A DNA stretch of 64,000 nt from Erwinia tracheiphila. Lineage in GTDB: Bacteria; Pseudomonadota; Gammaproteobacteria; Enterobacterales; Enterobacteriaceae. The translations under genes and the position numbers were made by a program. Where the stretch lies: NCBI RefSeq assembly GCF_021365465.1, contig NZ_CP089932.1, positions 2,108,001 through 2,172,000 of the forward strand, read 5' to 3'. Position 1 is the first letter of the stretch, and each line of letters starts with the position of its first letter. Below, piece by piece: positions 16,360 to 25,525 of the stretch. The notes beneath the pieces were generated by a model. The model searched no databases, had not been told where the DNA came from, and worked only from the letters and a program-made list of their open reading frames with translations.

Positions 16360-17139
16360 GTGAATTCACAAAATATACCCGGCCCCGTGCTATCTCAGGC
16401 ACAGCGTTACGCCTTCTTCTTTGATGTTGACGGAACGCTGGCTGACATTCAGCTGCGCCCGGATGACGTGTCTGTTTCGGAAGAGGTTATTGTCAACCTT
16501 AAGGATCTTGCCCGTATCTGTGGTGGTGCAGTGGCGCTGGTATCAGGCCGCCCGATAAGTGAACTGGACGCACTGGTCTCGCCGTTACAGCTGCCTCTGG
16601 CTGGTGTGCATGGTGCCGAGCGGCGCGATCTGGAAGGAAACCTCGAACAGCATGCGTTACCAGAAGAGATCGTTTCTGCACTTTCTTCTTTATTACAGCA
16701 ACGCATGGCTGCTCTCCCTGGTACCCAGCTGGAAATGAAGGGCATGGCCTTTGCCCTGCATTATCGGGGTGCGCAGCACTTTCAAACTCAGGTGATGCAA
16801 CTGGCTGAATCTGTTATTGAGCAGTTTAGCGGGCTGGCGCTTCAGCCCGGAAAATGCGTGGTGGAAATCAAGCCGCAGGGTATCAATAAAGGGGCTGCTG
16901 TTGCGGCATTTATGCAGCAGGCGCCTTTTTCCGGTAAAACACCGGTATTTCTTGGCGATGATGTGACCGATGAGGCAGCATTTTCCACGGTTAATGCCAT
17001 GCAGGGAATCTCAGTCAAAGTCGGCGAGGGCTGCACGGAAGCCGCGCATCGTCTGCCGGATGTCGCCGCAGTCAACAAATGGCTGGCAGAAACACTATTA
17101 CAATTAGATCAAGACGAAAAAATGTCGGTAAGGAGTTAA
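16360..17139 (+). CDS. otsB: Trehalose-6-phosphate phosphatase
   Basis: Removes phosphate from trehalose 6-phosphate, the last step of trehalose synthesis. A HAD-superfamily protein of 259 residues: the nucleophile motif FFDVDGTLAD is at residues 20-29, VALVSGRPISELD is motif II, and FLGDDVTDEAAF is the metal-binding motif. The GTG at 16360 follows AGGAGA by 5 bases and gives a protein of E. coli OtsB length (266). It lies 4 bases upstream of otsA and the two form one osmotic-stress operon. Confidence 0.95.
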   Translation: MNSQNIPGPVLSQAQRYAFFFDVDGTLADIQLRPDDVSVSEEVIVNLKDLARICGGAVALVSGRPISELDALVSPLQLPLAGVHGAERRDLEGNLEQHALPEEIVSALSSLLQQRMAALPGTQLEMKGMAFALHYRGAQHFQTQVMQLAESVIEQFSGLALQPGKCVVEIKPQGINKGAAVAAFMQQAPFSGKTPVFLGDDVTDEAAFSTVNAMQGISVKVGEGCTEAAHRLPDVAAVNKWLAETLLQLDQDEKMSVRS

Positions 17140-17143
17140 GGTT

Positions 17144-18550
17144 ATGAGTCGCTTAGTAGTTGTATCTAACCGCATCGCAGTACCTGATGGGTCAAAAGTC
17201 AGCGCAGGTGGCTTAACGGTTGGCATTATGGATGCGCTTAAAACCACCGGGGGAATATGGTTTGGCTGGAATGGCGAAATCAATGAGATTGGGGAAGATG
17301 AGGAAGAGATGAACCTGTTCGAACAGGATGGCATCTCCTATGCTTCTTTTGGACTGAACCAGAACGATTATGATTTGTACTATCTGCAGTTCTCCAACGG
17401 CGTGCTCTGGCCCGCTTTTCATTATCGTCTTGACCTGGTTAATTTTCAGCGTGAGGCCTGGGAGGGGTATCGCAAGGTCAACAACCAGCTGGCCGACCGA
17501 CTGATGCTGCTACTGGAGCCGGACGATGTTATCTGGATCCATGACTATCATCTGCTGCCTTTTGCCGCCGCGCTTCGTAAGTTGGGTGTTCAGAACCGCA
17601 TCGGTTTCTTCCTGCATATTCCTTTTCCTACACCGGAAGTCTTTAACGCGCTGCCGCCGCATCGCGAACTCCTGGCGATGATGTGCGAATATGACCTGCT
17701 GGGCTTCCAGGCGGAAAATGATCGTACTGCTTTTCTGGAGTGTGTTTCGCTGTGTACTGAGTTACAGGGTGAAGGCAAGAAACATCAGGCATTTGATCAA
17801 CATTTTATCACTGAGGTTTATCCCATCGGGATTGAGCCGGACAATATCCGCGAGATGGCGGAAGGGCCGTTGCCGCCTAAAATGGCCGCCATGAAGAAGG
17901 CTCTCGGCGATGCCAAAAATATCATCGCCTGTGAGCGGCTGGACTATTCTAAAGGGCTTCCCGAGCGCTTTTTGGCTTATGAGGCTCTGCTGGAAAATTA
18001 CCCTGAGCATCGTGGAAAAATACGCTATTCCCAGATAGCGCCGACCTCCCGGGGTGACGTGCAGGCTTACCAGGATATTCGTCATCAGCTTGAAACCGAA
18101 GCGGGAAGAATAAATGGTAAATATGGCACGCTGGGGTGGACCCCCCTTTATTACCTTAACCAGCATTTTGACAGACGGCTGTTAATGAAAATATTTCGCC
18201 TGACGGACATTGGCCTGGTTACGCCGTTACGCGATGGTATGAATCTTGTCGCGAAAGAATATATCGCTGCTCAGGACCCAAAAGACCCCGGTGTGCTGGT
18301 TTTGTCCCGTTTTGCCGGTGCGGCCAATGAACTGACCTCCGCGCTGATTGTGAATCCCTACGACCGCGATGAGGTCGCAGCGGCGCTTAATCAGGCGCTA
18401 ACCATGCCGTTGGATGAGCGTATTTCACGCTATAACGAAATGATGGACGTTCTTCGTAAGCATGACATTACCCACTGGCGAAAAACCTACTTAACGGATT
18501 TACAGGCACTTCCCGCGCGTGGCGATGTCGATCATGCTGTAAACAGATAG
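17144..18550 (+). CDS. otsA: Trehalose-6-phosphate synthase
   Basis: A GT20 retaining glycosyltransferase of 468 residues that joins UDP-glucose and glucose 6-phosphate. Visible motifs are the N-terminal VVVSNRIAVPDG and GGLTVGI loop, WIHDYHLLPF, ACERLDYSKGLPERFLAYE (phosphate- and UDP-contacting Arg and Lys), and DGMNLVAKEY for the nucleotide sugar. The protein is uninterrupted and of the E. coli length (474). AAGGAG lies before the ATG. A terminator follows. Trehalose made by OtsBA is an osmoprotectant in enterobacteria, induced by osmotic stress and stationary phase. Confidence 0.96.
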   Translation: MSRLVVVSNRIAVPDGSKVSAGGLTVGIMDALKTTGGIWFGWNGEINEIGEDEEEMNLFEQDGISYASFGLNQNDYDLYYLQFSNGVLWPAFHYRLDLVNFQREAWEGYRKVNNQLADRLMLLLEPDDVIWIHDYHLLPFAAALRKLGVQNRIGFFLHIPFPTPEVFNALPPHRELLAMMCEYDLLGFQAENDRTAFLECVSLCTELQGEGKKHQAFDQHFITEVYPIGIEPDNIREMAEGPLPPKMAAMKKALGDAKNIIACERLDYSKGLPERFLAYEALLENYPEHRGKIRYSQIAPTSRGDVQAYQDIRHQLETEAGRINGKYGTLGWTPLYYLNQHFDRRLLMKIFRLTDIGLVTPLRDGMNLVAKEYIAAQDPKDPGVLVLSRFAGAANELTSALIVNPYDRDEVAAALNQALTMPLDERISRYNEMMDVLRKHDITHWRKTYLTDLQALPARGDVDHAVNR

Positions 18551-18590
18551 CCCCATTCCACTGCCGGGCATAATTTGTACCCGCCTCATA

Positions 18591-18619
18591 AAAAGAGCGA
18601 GTGTTAATCGCTCTTTTTT
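18591..18619 (+). terminator. Rho-independent terminator after otsA
   Basis: AAAAGAGCGA and CGCTCTTTTTT pair around TGTTAAT, 40 bases after the otsA stop. Confidence 0.85.
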
Positions 18620-19476
18620 ACCCTTTAGAGCTTATCAGAACGTTTATTTAAAAAAAAACGCTAAAAAAGCACATTTTTATTAAAGAAAATGGTTCCTCTG
18701 CCGATATGTAGCGTGCAGTATTGAAATTATGGAATACATTCAATTTATTAATGTAATTATTGGTTACATCTGCTGCCGTCCGCTGAACATCAATACCCTC
18801 ACTCCTTACATCACACCAACATTTCCAGATAAAAAACCTATCACAGATCACATTTTTTCTATTCAGCCAGCTTCGTGATAGTAGCTTCATTTCACTAATT
18901 AGCGCGTCATTTTTTCATCTAAAATAATATAAAAATCTTAATTATAAAAATTAATTAGTTTTTAATTCTATTTAATTCATTAATTATTTAATTTTAAGGT
19001 TATATATCTTGTTTATATTACGGTTCCATCTGAATGTAATAAAAAAGGTAAAAAATTAATAAAAAGAGCCAAAAATGATTGGTTAGTGAACTAATGAGCA
19101 GCTCTGCTTTAGCTTTTTTTAACCAAAACAAGCCAAAAAATGTGACATAGATCACATTTTATCTAAAATTAAACTTGGCTCACGTTGTATCCGGAAAAAA
19201 GAGGATATAAAGTTGTTTTGTTTTCAGAATAGTCTTAATAGCGTTCAAGACTCAGAAAGGTGATGCCAGGGAAAAGCACGAAAACATCGGAGCAGTAACT
19301 GGCAAAATGAGTTTATGACTACTTCCTGTATGGACTTCCATTTTCTGGTCGCCCTCAGCCTTGCAAGCGTTTGGCTTTAGCCACTAAATTTTTTGCCATC
19401 TTCAGATGTACAGTCAGCAATCAGGTAGCGGCGAAATCCGTAAACGTTAAAGTCGTGACAGTTATGATGGGAAAAA
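18620..19476 (+). promoter_or_regulatory. flhDC regulatory region
   Basis: An 857-base, very AT-rich stretch between otsA and flhD with no credible gene. Its length and composition fit the flhDC control region of enterobacteria, which integrates CRP, H-NS, RcsAB and other inputs. A perfect CRP site lies at 19141. A weaker CRP-like sequence ATCACAGATCACATTTT is at about 18840. E. coli has uspC and IS elements near here; neither is present. Confidence 0.7.
19141..19156 (+). promoter_or_regulatory. CRP-binding site upstream of flhDC
   Basis: TGTGACATAGATCACA is a perfect match to the CRP consensus TGTGA-N6-TCACA. It lies 321 bases before the flhD start. In E. coli CRP-cAMP activates flhDC from a site upstream of the promoter with a transcript leader of about 200 bases, so the position is right for activation. 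Confidence 0.85.
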
Positions 19477-19830
19477 ATGGGCACATCAGAATTACTAAAA
19501 CATATTTATGACATTAATCTGTCTTATTTGCTGCTTGCACAGCGCCTGATTAATCAGGAAAAAGCCTCCGCTATGTTTCGCCTCGGTATCGATGAAGCAA
19601 TGGCCGATGCGCTGTCTCAGTTGACCCTGCCTGAGATGGTGAAACTGGCCGAAACCAATCAGCTGATTTGTCAGTTTCGTTTCACCGATCACAACACAAT
19701 TAACCGCCTGACTCAGGAATCACGCGTGGATGATTTACAACAAATTCACACGGGGATTTTGTTATCCAGCCGTTTATTGCGTAACGCCATTGATAAAAAA
19801 GACGGACAGCCTAAAAAGAGGGCGAGTTAA
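19477..19830 (+). CDS. flhD: Flagellar master regulator subunit FlhD
   Basis: 117 residues matching E. coli FlhD almost throughout ([60 protein letters not shown]). FlhD is an all-helical dimer that forms the FlhD4C2 activator of class II flagellar and chemotaxis operons. The ATG at 19477 gives MGTSELLKH, one residue different from E. coli MHTSELLKH. The stop overlaps the flhC start by one base. Confidence 0.96.
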   Translation: MGTSELLKHIYDINLSYLLLAQRLINQEKASAMFRLGIDEAMADALSQLTLPEMVKLAETNQLICQFRFTDHNTINRLTQESRVDDLQQIHTGILLSSRLLRNAIDKKDGQPKKRAS

Positions 19831-20408
19831 TGAGCGAAAAAAGTATCGTGCAGGAAGCGCGTGACATTCAGTTAGCCATGGAATTAATTTCCCTCGGCGC
19901 ACGCCTGCAAATGTTGGAAAGCGAGACCCAGTTAAGCCGTGGCCGCTTAATCAAACTGTATAAAGAACTGCGCGGTAGCCCGCCACCTAAAGGCATGCTG
20001 CCATTCTCTACCGACTGGTTTATGACATGGGAGCAGAATATCCATGCGTCCATGTTCTGTAATGCCTGGCAGTTCTTACTGAAAAGTGACATGTGTAAAG
20101 GCGTCGATGCCGTTATTAAGGCCTATCGGCTGTATCTTGAGCAGTGTCCGCAGCAGGAAAACGGTCCGCTACTGGCGTTGACCCGTGCATGGACGCTGGT
20201 CCGCTTTGTGGAGAGCGGTATGCTTGAGCTTTCCGACTGCAAATGCTGTGGTGGAAGCTTTATTAATCATGCACATCAGCCTGTCGGCAGCTTTGTTTGC
20301 AGCCTCTGCCAGCCGCCTTCGCGCGCGGTAAAAAGGCGTAAACTTATTTCAGATTCTGCCGATAATATTTCACAACTGCTGGATGAACAGATTAAACAAG
20401 CCGTTTAA
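19830..20408 (+). CDS. flhC: Flagellar master regulator subunit FlhC
   Basis: 192 residues, same length as E. coli FlhC. The four zinc-binding cysteines are present as CKCCGG and FVCSLCQPP. It forms the FlhD4C2 complex and provides DNA binding. The ATG overlaps the flhD stop (TAATG), so the two are translationally coupled. A strong terminator follows, separating flhDC from motA. Confidence 0.96.
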   Translation: MSEKSIVQEARDIQLAMELISLGARLQMLESETQLSRGRLIKLYKELRGSPPPKGMLPFSTDWFMTWEQNIHASMFCNAWQFLLKSDMCKGVDAVIKAYRLYLEQCPQQENGPLLALTRAWTLVRFVESGMLELSDCKCCGGSFINHAHQPVGSFVCSLCQPPSRAVKRRKLISDSADNISQLLDEQIKQAV

Positions 20409-20434
20409 TGGTGTTAGCCACGTGGAATGACTCC

Positions 20435-20464
20435 AGCAGCGGTTTTTAACCGCTGCTTTTTTTT
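20435..20464 (+). terminator. Rho-independent terminator after flhC
   Basis: AGCAGCGGTT / AACCGCTGCT with a short TTT loop and eight following T residues. Confidence 0.92.
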
Positions 20465-20540
20465 GTCCATGCGTGATGCAATCCGTTTACCGCTATCTGG
20501 ACGTCTTACTCCCACGCGTCAGCAGACGTAAGGATCAATC

Positions 20541-21428
20541 GTGTTAATTATTTTGGGTTATATCCTGGTTTTGGGATCGGTATTAGGTGGCTTCGCGATG
20601 GTTGGTGGCGAACTTGGCGCGCTTTACCAACCCTCTGAACTGTTGATTATTGGTGGGGCTGCTGTCGGCGCCTTTATCGTTGGAAATAACGGCAAAGCCA
20701 TTAAAGCCACCATGAAATCCTTTCCCCTCCTGATGCGTGGCGCGAAGTATAACAAATCCGTTTATATGGATTTGATGGCGCTGCTCTATCGCCTGATGGC
20801 TAAATCCCGTCAGCAGGGCATGTTGTCCCTTGAGGCCGATATTGATAACCCGCAGGAAAGTGAAATTTTTGCTAATTACCCGCGCATTTCTGCCGATAAA
20901 AGATTAGTGGACTTCATTACCGACTATTTACGCCTGATGATCAGCGGCAATATGAATGCGTTCGAAATCGAAGCCTTGATGGATGAAGAAATTGAAACCT
21001 ACGAACATGAATGTGAGGTGCCTGCGACGGCACTGCAATCCATGGGTGATTCCCTTCCTGCATTTGGTATCGTCGCAGCGGTAATGGGGGTGGTTCATAC
21101 GCTGGCAGCGGCTGACAGGCCAGCAGCGGAGTTGGGTGCCTCGGTGGCGCATGCGATGGTAGGAACATTTTTAGGCATTTTACTGGCATACGGCTTTATT
21201 TCTCCCCTGGGGAGTGTGTTGCGGCAGAAGTGTGCAGAAACCACGAAAATGATGCAGTGCATTAAGGTTACGCTGCTTTCCAGCCTGAATGGATATGCGC
21301 CACAAATTGCCGTTGAGTTTGGCCGTAAAACCCTTTACTCGACGGACAGACCATCTTTCATCGAGTTGGAGGAACACGTCCGCAATGCGAAAGCATCGGC
21401 GAAACAGACTTCGGATCAGGGCGCATGA
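20541..21428 (+). CDS. motA: Flagellar motor stator protein MotA
   Basis: 295 residues, inner-membrane proton channel and torque generator with MotB. Four membrane segments are visible (about residues 3-20, 33-52, 170-190, 202-222). The two conserved prolines lie in [20 protein letters not shown] and [12 protein letters not shown], and the cytoplasmic loop that meets FliG carries [18 protein letters not shown]. The GTG at 20541 follows AAGGA by 6 bases and matches the E. coli start. First gene of motAB-cheAW. I could not identify a clear sigma-28 promoter in the 77 bases after the flhC terminator. Confidence 0.96.
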   Translation: MLIILGYILVLGSVLGGFAMVGGELGALYQPSELLIIGGAAVGAFIVGNNGKAIKATMKSFPLLMRGAKYNKSVYMDLMALLYRLMAKSRQQGMLSLEADIDNPQESEIFANYPRISADKRLVDFITDYLRLMISGNMNAFEIEALMDEEIETYEHECEVPATALQSMGDSLPAFGIVAAVMGVVHTLAAADRPAAELGASVAHAMVGTFLGILLAYGFISPLGSVLRQKCAETTKMMQCIKVTLLSSLNGYAPQIAVEFGRKTLYSTDRPSFIELEEHVRNAKASAKQTSDQGA

Positions 21429-22465
21429 AACATAACACTCATCCTATCATTGTGGTCAGGAAGAAGAAGCACAAAGGCAATGAGGGCGGGCATGGTTCAT
21501 GGAAGATTGCCTATGCGGATTTTATGACGGCTCTGATGGCTTTCTTTATGGTGATGTGGCTGATTTCGATTTCCACGCCCGCACAGCGCGAAAGTATTGC
21601 GGAATATTTTAAAACGCCCCTGAAGGTTGCAATAACGGGCGGGACACGTACCAGTGAAAGCGTAAGCGTTATCCCGGGTGGCGGTCAGGACCCGACGCAA
21701 AAAATAGGTGAAGTTCACAAAGTTGTCGATATGGATGCAGAGAAACGCAATATGGATAAGATTCGACTTAACCGCCTGCGAGAAAAGCTGGATCAGCTGA
21801 TAGAAGCCGATCCGCGCCTGAAGGCGCTCAGGCAGCATCTGATTATCAACATGGTGGAAGAGGGGTTACGTATCCAGATTATCGACAGTCAGAACCGCCC
21901 GATGTTTAAAACCGGGAGTGCGGAAGTGGAACCCTATATGCGCGATATCCTCAGAGCCATCGCGCCGATTCTGAATGATATACCGAATAAAATCAGTCTG
22001 GCGGGGCACACGGATGATTTTCAGTATGCCACGGGCGACAGGGGTTACAGTAACTGGGAGCTGTCAACTGATCGTGCCAATGCATCACGTCGCGAGTTGG
22101 TGATAGGCGGGCTGGATGCAGGCAAGATGCTACGGGTGCTCGGCATGGCCGATACCATGAAGTTGAATAATCGCGGTGCAAATGATGCGGTCAATCGTCG
22201 AATCAGTTTGCTGGTGTTGAATCATGACACGGAAATGCAGATTGAGAAGGAAAATTCGGAAAGTGATGCTGTGCAAATCGACAACAGTGATCCGGCAAAT
22301 CTTAAACAAATAGTGGCACCGCCGATCCCATCGGCTGCCAACAATAACCCGGCCCCTCAACCATCACAGGCTGAGTCGGCAGGAAGTAAGAATGTACCGA
22401 AGGCGTTTTCTTCGGGACAGCCTGCGACCCCGGCACAGACCGAGCGCGACTCACAGCAGAGGTGA
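21425..22465 (+). CDS. motB: Flagellar motor stator protein MotB
   Basis: 346 residues, longer than E. coli MotB (308) mostly through an extended C-terminal tail rich in Pro, Ala, Ser and Gln. The single membrane segment contains the proton-binding Asp in [20 protein letters not shown], and the periplasmic OmpA-like peptidoglycan-binding domain is seen as [20 protein letters not shown] and [16 protein letters not shown]. The start overlaps the motA stop by four bases (ATGA). Confidence 0.95.
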   Translation: MKHNTHPIIVVRKKKHKGNEGGHGSWKIAYADFMTALMAFFMVMWLISISTPAQRESIAEYFKTPLKVAITGGTRTSESVSVIPGGGQDPTQKIGEVHKVVDMDAEKRNMDKIRLNRLREKLDQLIEADPRLKALRQHLIINMVEEGLRIQIIDSQNRPMFKTGSAEVEPYMRDILRAIAPILNDIPNKISLAGHTDDFQYATGDRGYSNWELSTDRANASRRELVIGGLDAGKMLRVLGMADTMKLNNRGANDAVNRRISLLVLNHDTEMQIEKENSESDAVQIDNSDPANLKQIVAPPIPSAANNNPAPQPSQAESAGSKNVPKAFSSGQPATPAQTERDSQQR

Positions 22466-22469
22466 TACC

Positions 22470-24467
22470 GTGAGCATGGATATCAGCGATTTTTATCAAA
22501 CGTTTTTCGATGAGGCCGATGAATTGCTGGCCGACATGGAACAACACCTGCTGGGCCTTGACCCGCAGGAACCAGATGCGGAACAGATGAACGCAATTTT
22601 CCGCGCAGCCCACTCAATCAAAGGTGGTGCGGGAACATTTGGTTTTACTGTTCTGCAGGAAACTACGCACATTCTGGAAAATATTCTCGACGGTGCTCGT
22701 CGCGGTGAAATGCAATTGAGCACCAATATCATCAACCTGTTTTTGGAAACGAAAGATATCATGCAAGAACAGCTGGATGCCTACAAAACCGCCTCGGAGC
22801 CGGATGCTGCAACCTTCGAATATATCTGTCAGGCGCTGCGTCAGCTGGCACTCGAAGCCAAAGGTGAAATTATCGCGCCACAGCCTGTCGTTGTTGAGAC
22901 GCCTGAACGGGGGGGGCTGCGTCTGACTCTGGTTGACCTGAAACCTGCTGAAATTCCGCTTATGCTGGAAGAATTGGGCAACCTGGGCAGCGTCTCCAAC
23001 GTCATTAAAGGGGAAACCTCGGTAGAGTTAACCCTGGATTCTTCCGTCAGCCCGGATGATATCGTGGCGGTACTCTGCTTCGTTATTGATGAGTCTCAGA
23101 TCAAATTCCTTAACGAAGGCAGTGAAACACCACAGAAAAAGGTCGCGGCGGTCGAGGTTGAAACGCTGGTGGCCGATGTGGAAACAGAAGCCGAACCGGA
23201 GCCGATACTGGCGTCCGTCAGCGATATTTCACCGGCGAAGCGTGAGTCGACTAAAAAAACGTCTGTGCCTAAGGCCAGCGAATCAACCAGTATTCGTGTA
23301 GCGGTTGAGAAAGTTGACCAGCTAATCAACCTTGTGGGTGAGCTGGTTATCACCCAGTCGATGCTGGCCCAGCGTTCTGGCGAGCTTGACCCGGTTGCTC
23401 ACGGCGATTTGCTTAACAGCATGGGCCAACTTGAACGTAACGCCCGGGACCTGCAGGAATCGGTGATGTCGATCCGTATGATGCCGATGGAATATGTCTT
23501 CAGCCGCTTTCCGCGTCTGGTTCGCGACCTGGCCAGCAAACTGGGCAAAGAAGTGGAACTGACCCTGCTGGGGAGTTCGACCGAACTGGATAAGAGCCTG
23601 ATTGAACGTATTATCGATCCACTGACCCACCTGGTACGAAACAGTCTTGACCACGGAATTGAAGCACCGGCAAAACGTCTGGCAGAGGGTAAGGCTGCCG
23701 TGGGCAACCTTACCCTCTCTGCAGAACACCAGGGTGGCAATATTTGTATTGAAGTGGTTGATGACGGTGCAGGACTCAACCGCGAACGTATCCTGGCGAA
23801 GGCGCTTTCCTCCGGACTCCCGGTCAGTGATTCCATGAGCGATGAAGAAGTCGGCATGCTGATTTTCGCCCCAGGGTTCTCCACCGCAGAACAGGTTACC
23901 GACGTTTCCGGGCGCGGCGTTGGCATGGATGTGGTGAAACGTAACATTCAGGAGATGGGCGGCCATGTTGAAATTGCCTCGAAACAGGGCAAAGGCACAA
24001 CCATCCGTATCCTGCTGCCGCTGACGCTGGCCATTCTCGACGGCATGTCTGTCCGCGTAGCTGATGAAGTCTTTATCCTGCCGCTCAATGCTGTGATGGA
24101 ATCCCTCCAGCCACTGGCAAACGATCTGCATCCGTTGGCTGGTGGGGAGCGTGTGCTGGAAGTGCGGGGCGAATACTTGCCGCTGGTTGAGCTGTGGAAT
24201 GTATTTGATGTGCAGGATGCTAAAACAGAGGCGACGCAGGGAATAGTGGTCATTCTGCAAAGTGCCGGTAAACGCTACGCCTTGCTGGTTGATCAGCTGA
24301 TTGGTCAGCACCAGGTGGTGGTGAAAAACCTGGAAAGCAACTATCGCAAAATTCCGGGCATTTCGGCAGCAACCATTCTTGGCGATGGTAGCGTGGCGTT
24401 GATTGTCGATGTCTCGGCTCTGCAATCTCTCAACCGTGAAAAGCGTGTGGCGGGAGCCGCAGCCTGA
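22470..24467 (+). CDS. cheA: Chemotaxis histidine kinase CheA
   Basis: 665 residues from GTG at 22470 (MSMDISDFYQTFFDEADELL, as in E. coli). Domains in order: P1 with the phosphorylated His in AAHSIKGGAGTFGF (about residue 48), P2 that binds CheY and CheB, a charged linker, P3 dimerisation, P4 ATPase with LVRNSLDHGIEAP (N box), VVDDGAGLNRERI (G1) and GRGVGMDVVKRNI (G2), and the P5 CheW-like domain. It autophosphorylates under receptor control and passes phosphate to CheY and CheB. An alternative internal start for a short form, as in E. coli, was not assessed. Four bases separate it from motB. Confidence 0.97.
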   Translation: MSMDISDFYQTFFDEADELLADMEQHLLGLDPQEPDAEQMNAIFRAAHSIKGGAGTFGFTVLQETTHILENILDGARRGEMQLSTNIINLFLETKDIMQEQLDAYKTASEPDAATFEYICQALRQLALEAKGEIIAPQPVVVETPERGGLRLTLVDLKPAEIPLMLEELGNLGSVSNVIKGETSVELTLDSSVSPDDIVAVLCFVIDESQIKFLNEGSETPQKKVAAVEVETLVADVETEAEPEPILASVSDISPAKRESTKKTSVPKASESTSIRVAVEKVDQLINLVGELVITQSMLAQRSGELDPVAHGDLLNSMGQLERNARDLQESVMSIRMMPMEYVFSRFPRLVRDLASKLGKEVELTLLGSSTELDKSLIERIIDPLTHLVRNSLDHGIEAPAKRLAEGKAAVGNLTLSAEHQGGNICIEVVDDGAGLNRERILAKALSSGLPVSDSMSDEEVGMLIFAPGFSTAEQVTDVSGRGVGMDVVKRNIQEMGGHVEIASKQGKGTTIRILLPLTLAILDGMSVRVADEVFILPLNAVMESLQPLANDLHPLAGGERVLEVRGEYLPLVELWNVFDVQDAKTEATQGIVVILQSAGKRYALLVDQLIGQHQVVVKNLESNYRKIPGISAATILGDGSVALIVDVSALQSLNREKRVAGAAA

Positions 24468-24491
24468 CTTAAACCGATTAAGGGTATAACT

Positions 24492-24989
24492 ATGACTGGA
24501 ATGGCAGCTGTCACTAAACTTGCTGGCGAAACGGTAGGCCAGGAATTTTTGGTCTTTACACTGGGAAATGAAGAATACGGTATCGACATCCTCAAGGTCC
24601 AGGAGATCCGGGGATACGATCAGGTCACCCGTATCGCCAATACGCCGCCTTTTATTAAAGGCGTGACCAATCTGCGCGGTGTAATCGTGCCAATTATCGA
24701 TTTACGGCTTAAGTTCGAACAGCCGAACGTCCACTATAACGATAATACCGTGGTGATTGTTCTCAACCTCAAACATCGGGTAGTAGGTATTGTCGTGGAT
24801 GGCGTATCTGATGTTCTGTCGTTGACGCAGGACCAGATTCGCCCCTCCCCGGAATTTGCGGTCACCATGTCCACAGAGTATCTGACAGGCCTGGGCGCCC
24901 TGGGTGAACGTATGTTGATTCTGGTGGATATTGAAAAGCTGTTAAACAGTGAAGAAATGGCGCTGGTAGACACACTGCGTAGCGCATAA
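24492..24989 (+). CDS. cheW: Chemotaxis coupling protein CheW
   Basis: 165 residues of SH3-like CheW fold ([55 protein letters not shown]). It links receptor tips to CheA. It is the last gene of motAB-cheAW; the receptors downstream have their own promoter. Confidence 0.96.
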   Translation: MTGMAAVTKLAGETVGQEFLVFTLGNEEYGIDILKVQEIRGYDQVTRIANTPPFIKGVTNLRGVIVPIIDLRLKFEQPNVHYNDNTVVIVLNLKHRVVGIVVDGVSDVLSLTQDQIRPSPEFAVTMSTEYLTGLGALGERMLILVDIEKLLNSEEMALVDTLRSA

Positions 24990-25467
24990 GACACGGATAA
25001 GAATCTTTATTTCGGGGCAGTCCTTTGCGGGACGCTTCGAATTTCTTTTATTGAGGGTTTCTTTCTTTTTTTTCTGCGCAATTGTCCTCGCTGCCTGACT
25101 GCCCGTCGACCGCACTGTTTCCCGGTGGCTAATGATTCGGTACGTTCATTTATTGCCAACCGAAACCTGCATTACACATTTTCAGTTGTGCACAGGGCGT
25201 CACCAGATAGACATAAACGTGTGCGTCAAGGCGAGTCCGGGAAGCTTTCCAGGTTGTTACCGGAGTGAAATATCATTGCAGGAAATCAATACAACTCATT
25301 AAAAAATCTTGATAATAATTAAATTTAATCAGGCAGAGAGTCATTAAATAAGCCCCTTTACTCTGTTTAAATCATGTGGGAATAACACTCATGCTCTGTC
25401 AGATGATTCTGACATAACGGATTGTCCTGATACTGCTCATGAAAGCAGCAACCGAAAATCATTCTCG
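24990..25467. other. Gap between cheW and the receptor operon
   Basis: About 480 bases with no credible gene, much longer than the cheW-tar gap in E. coli. A weak hairpin (AGTCC / GGGAC) with pyrimidine-rich sequence lies at about 25021-25070 and may terminate the cheW transcript. The right part is AT-rich. Confidence 0.5.
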
Positions 25468-25494
25468 TAAAGATCGCAGCGCTGATGCCGATAT
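25468..25494 (+). promoter_or_regulatory. Sigma-28 (FliA) promoter of the receptor operon
   Basis: TAAA (25468) and GCCGATAT (25487-25494) are separated by 15 bases, which matches the FliA consensus TAAA-N15-GCCGATAA with one difference. It lies 31 bases before the first receptor start, so the receptors and possibly cheRBYZ can be transcribed as a class III operon. Confidence 0.85.
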
Positions 25495-25525
25495 AGAGGA
25501 TAATTAGCCCTGTACAGAGGTAGTC

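Noticed and set aside
18648-18890. 80-codon minus-strand ORF in the flhDC control region
   Set aside because: No ribosome site, no recognisable family, and located in AT-rich regulatory DNA.
20465-20540. Sigma-28 promoter expected before motA
   Set aside because: No sequence with TAAA and GCCGATAA-like boxes at 15-base spacing is present, so I did not call one.
23322-24425. 367-codon minus-strand ORF opposite cheA
   Set aside because: Antisense shadow of cheA. The plus-strand protein matches CheA over its full length, and the antisense product has no recognisable features.
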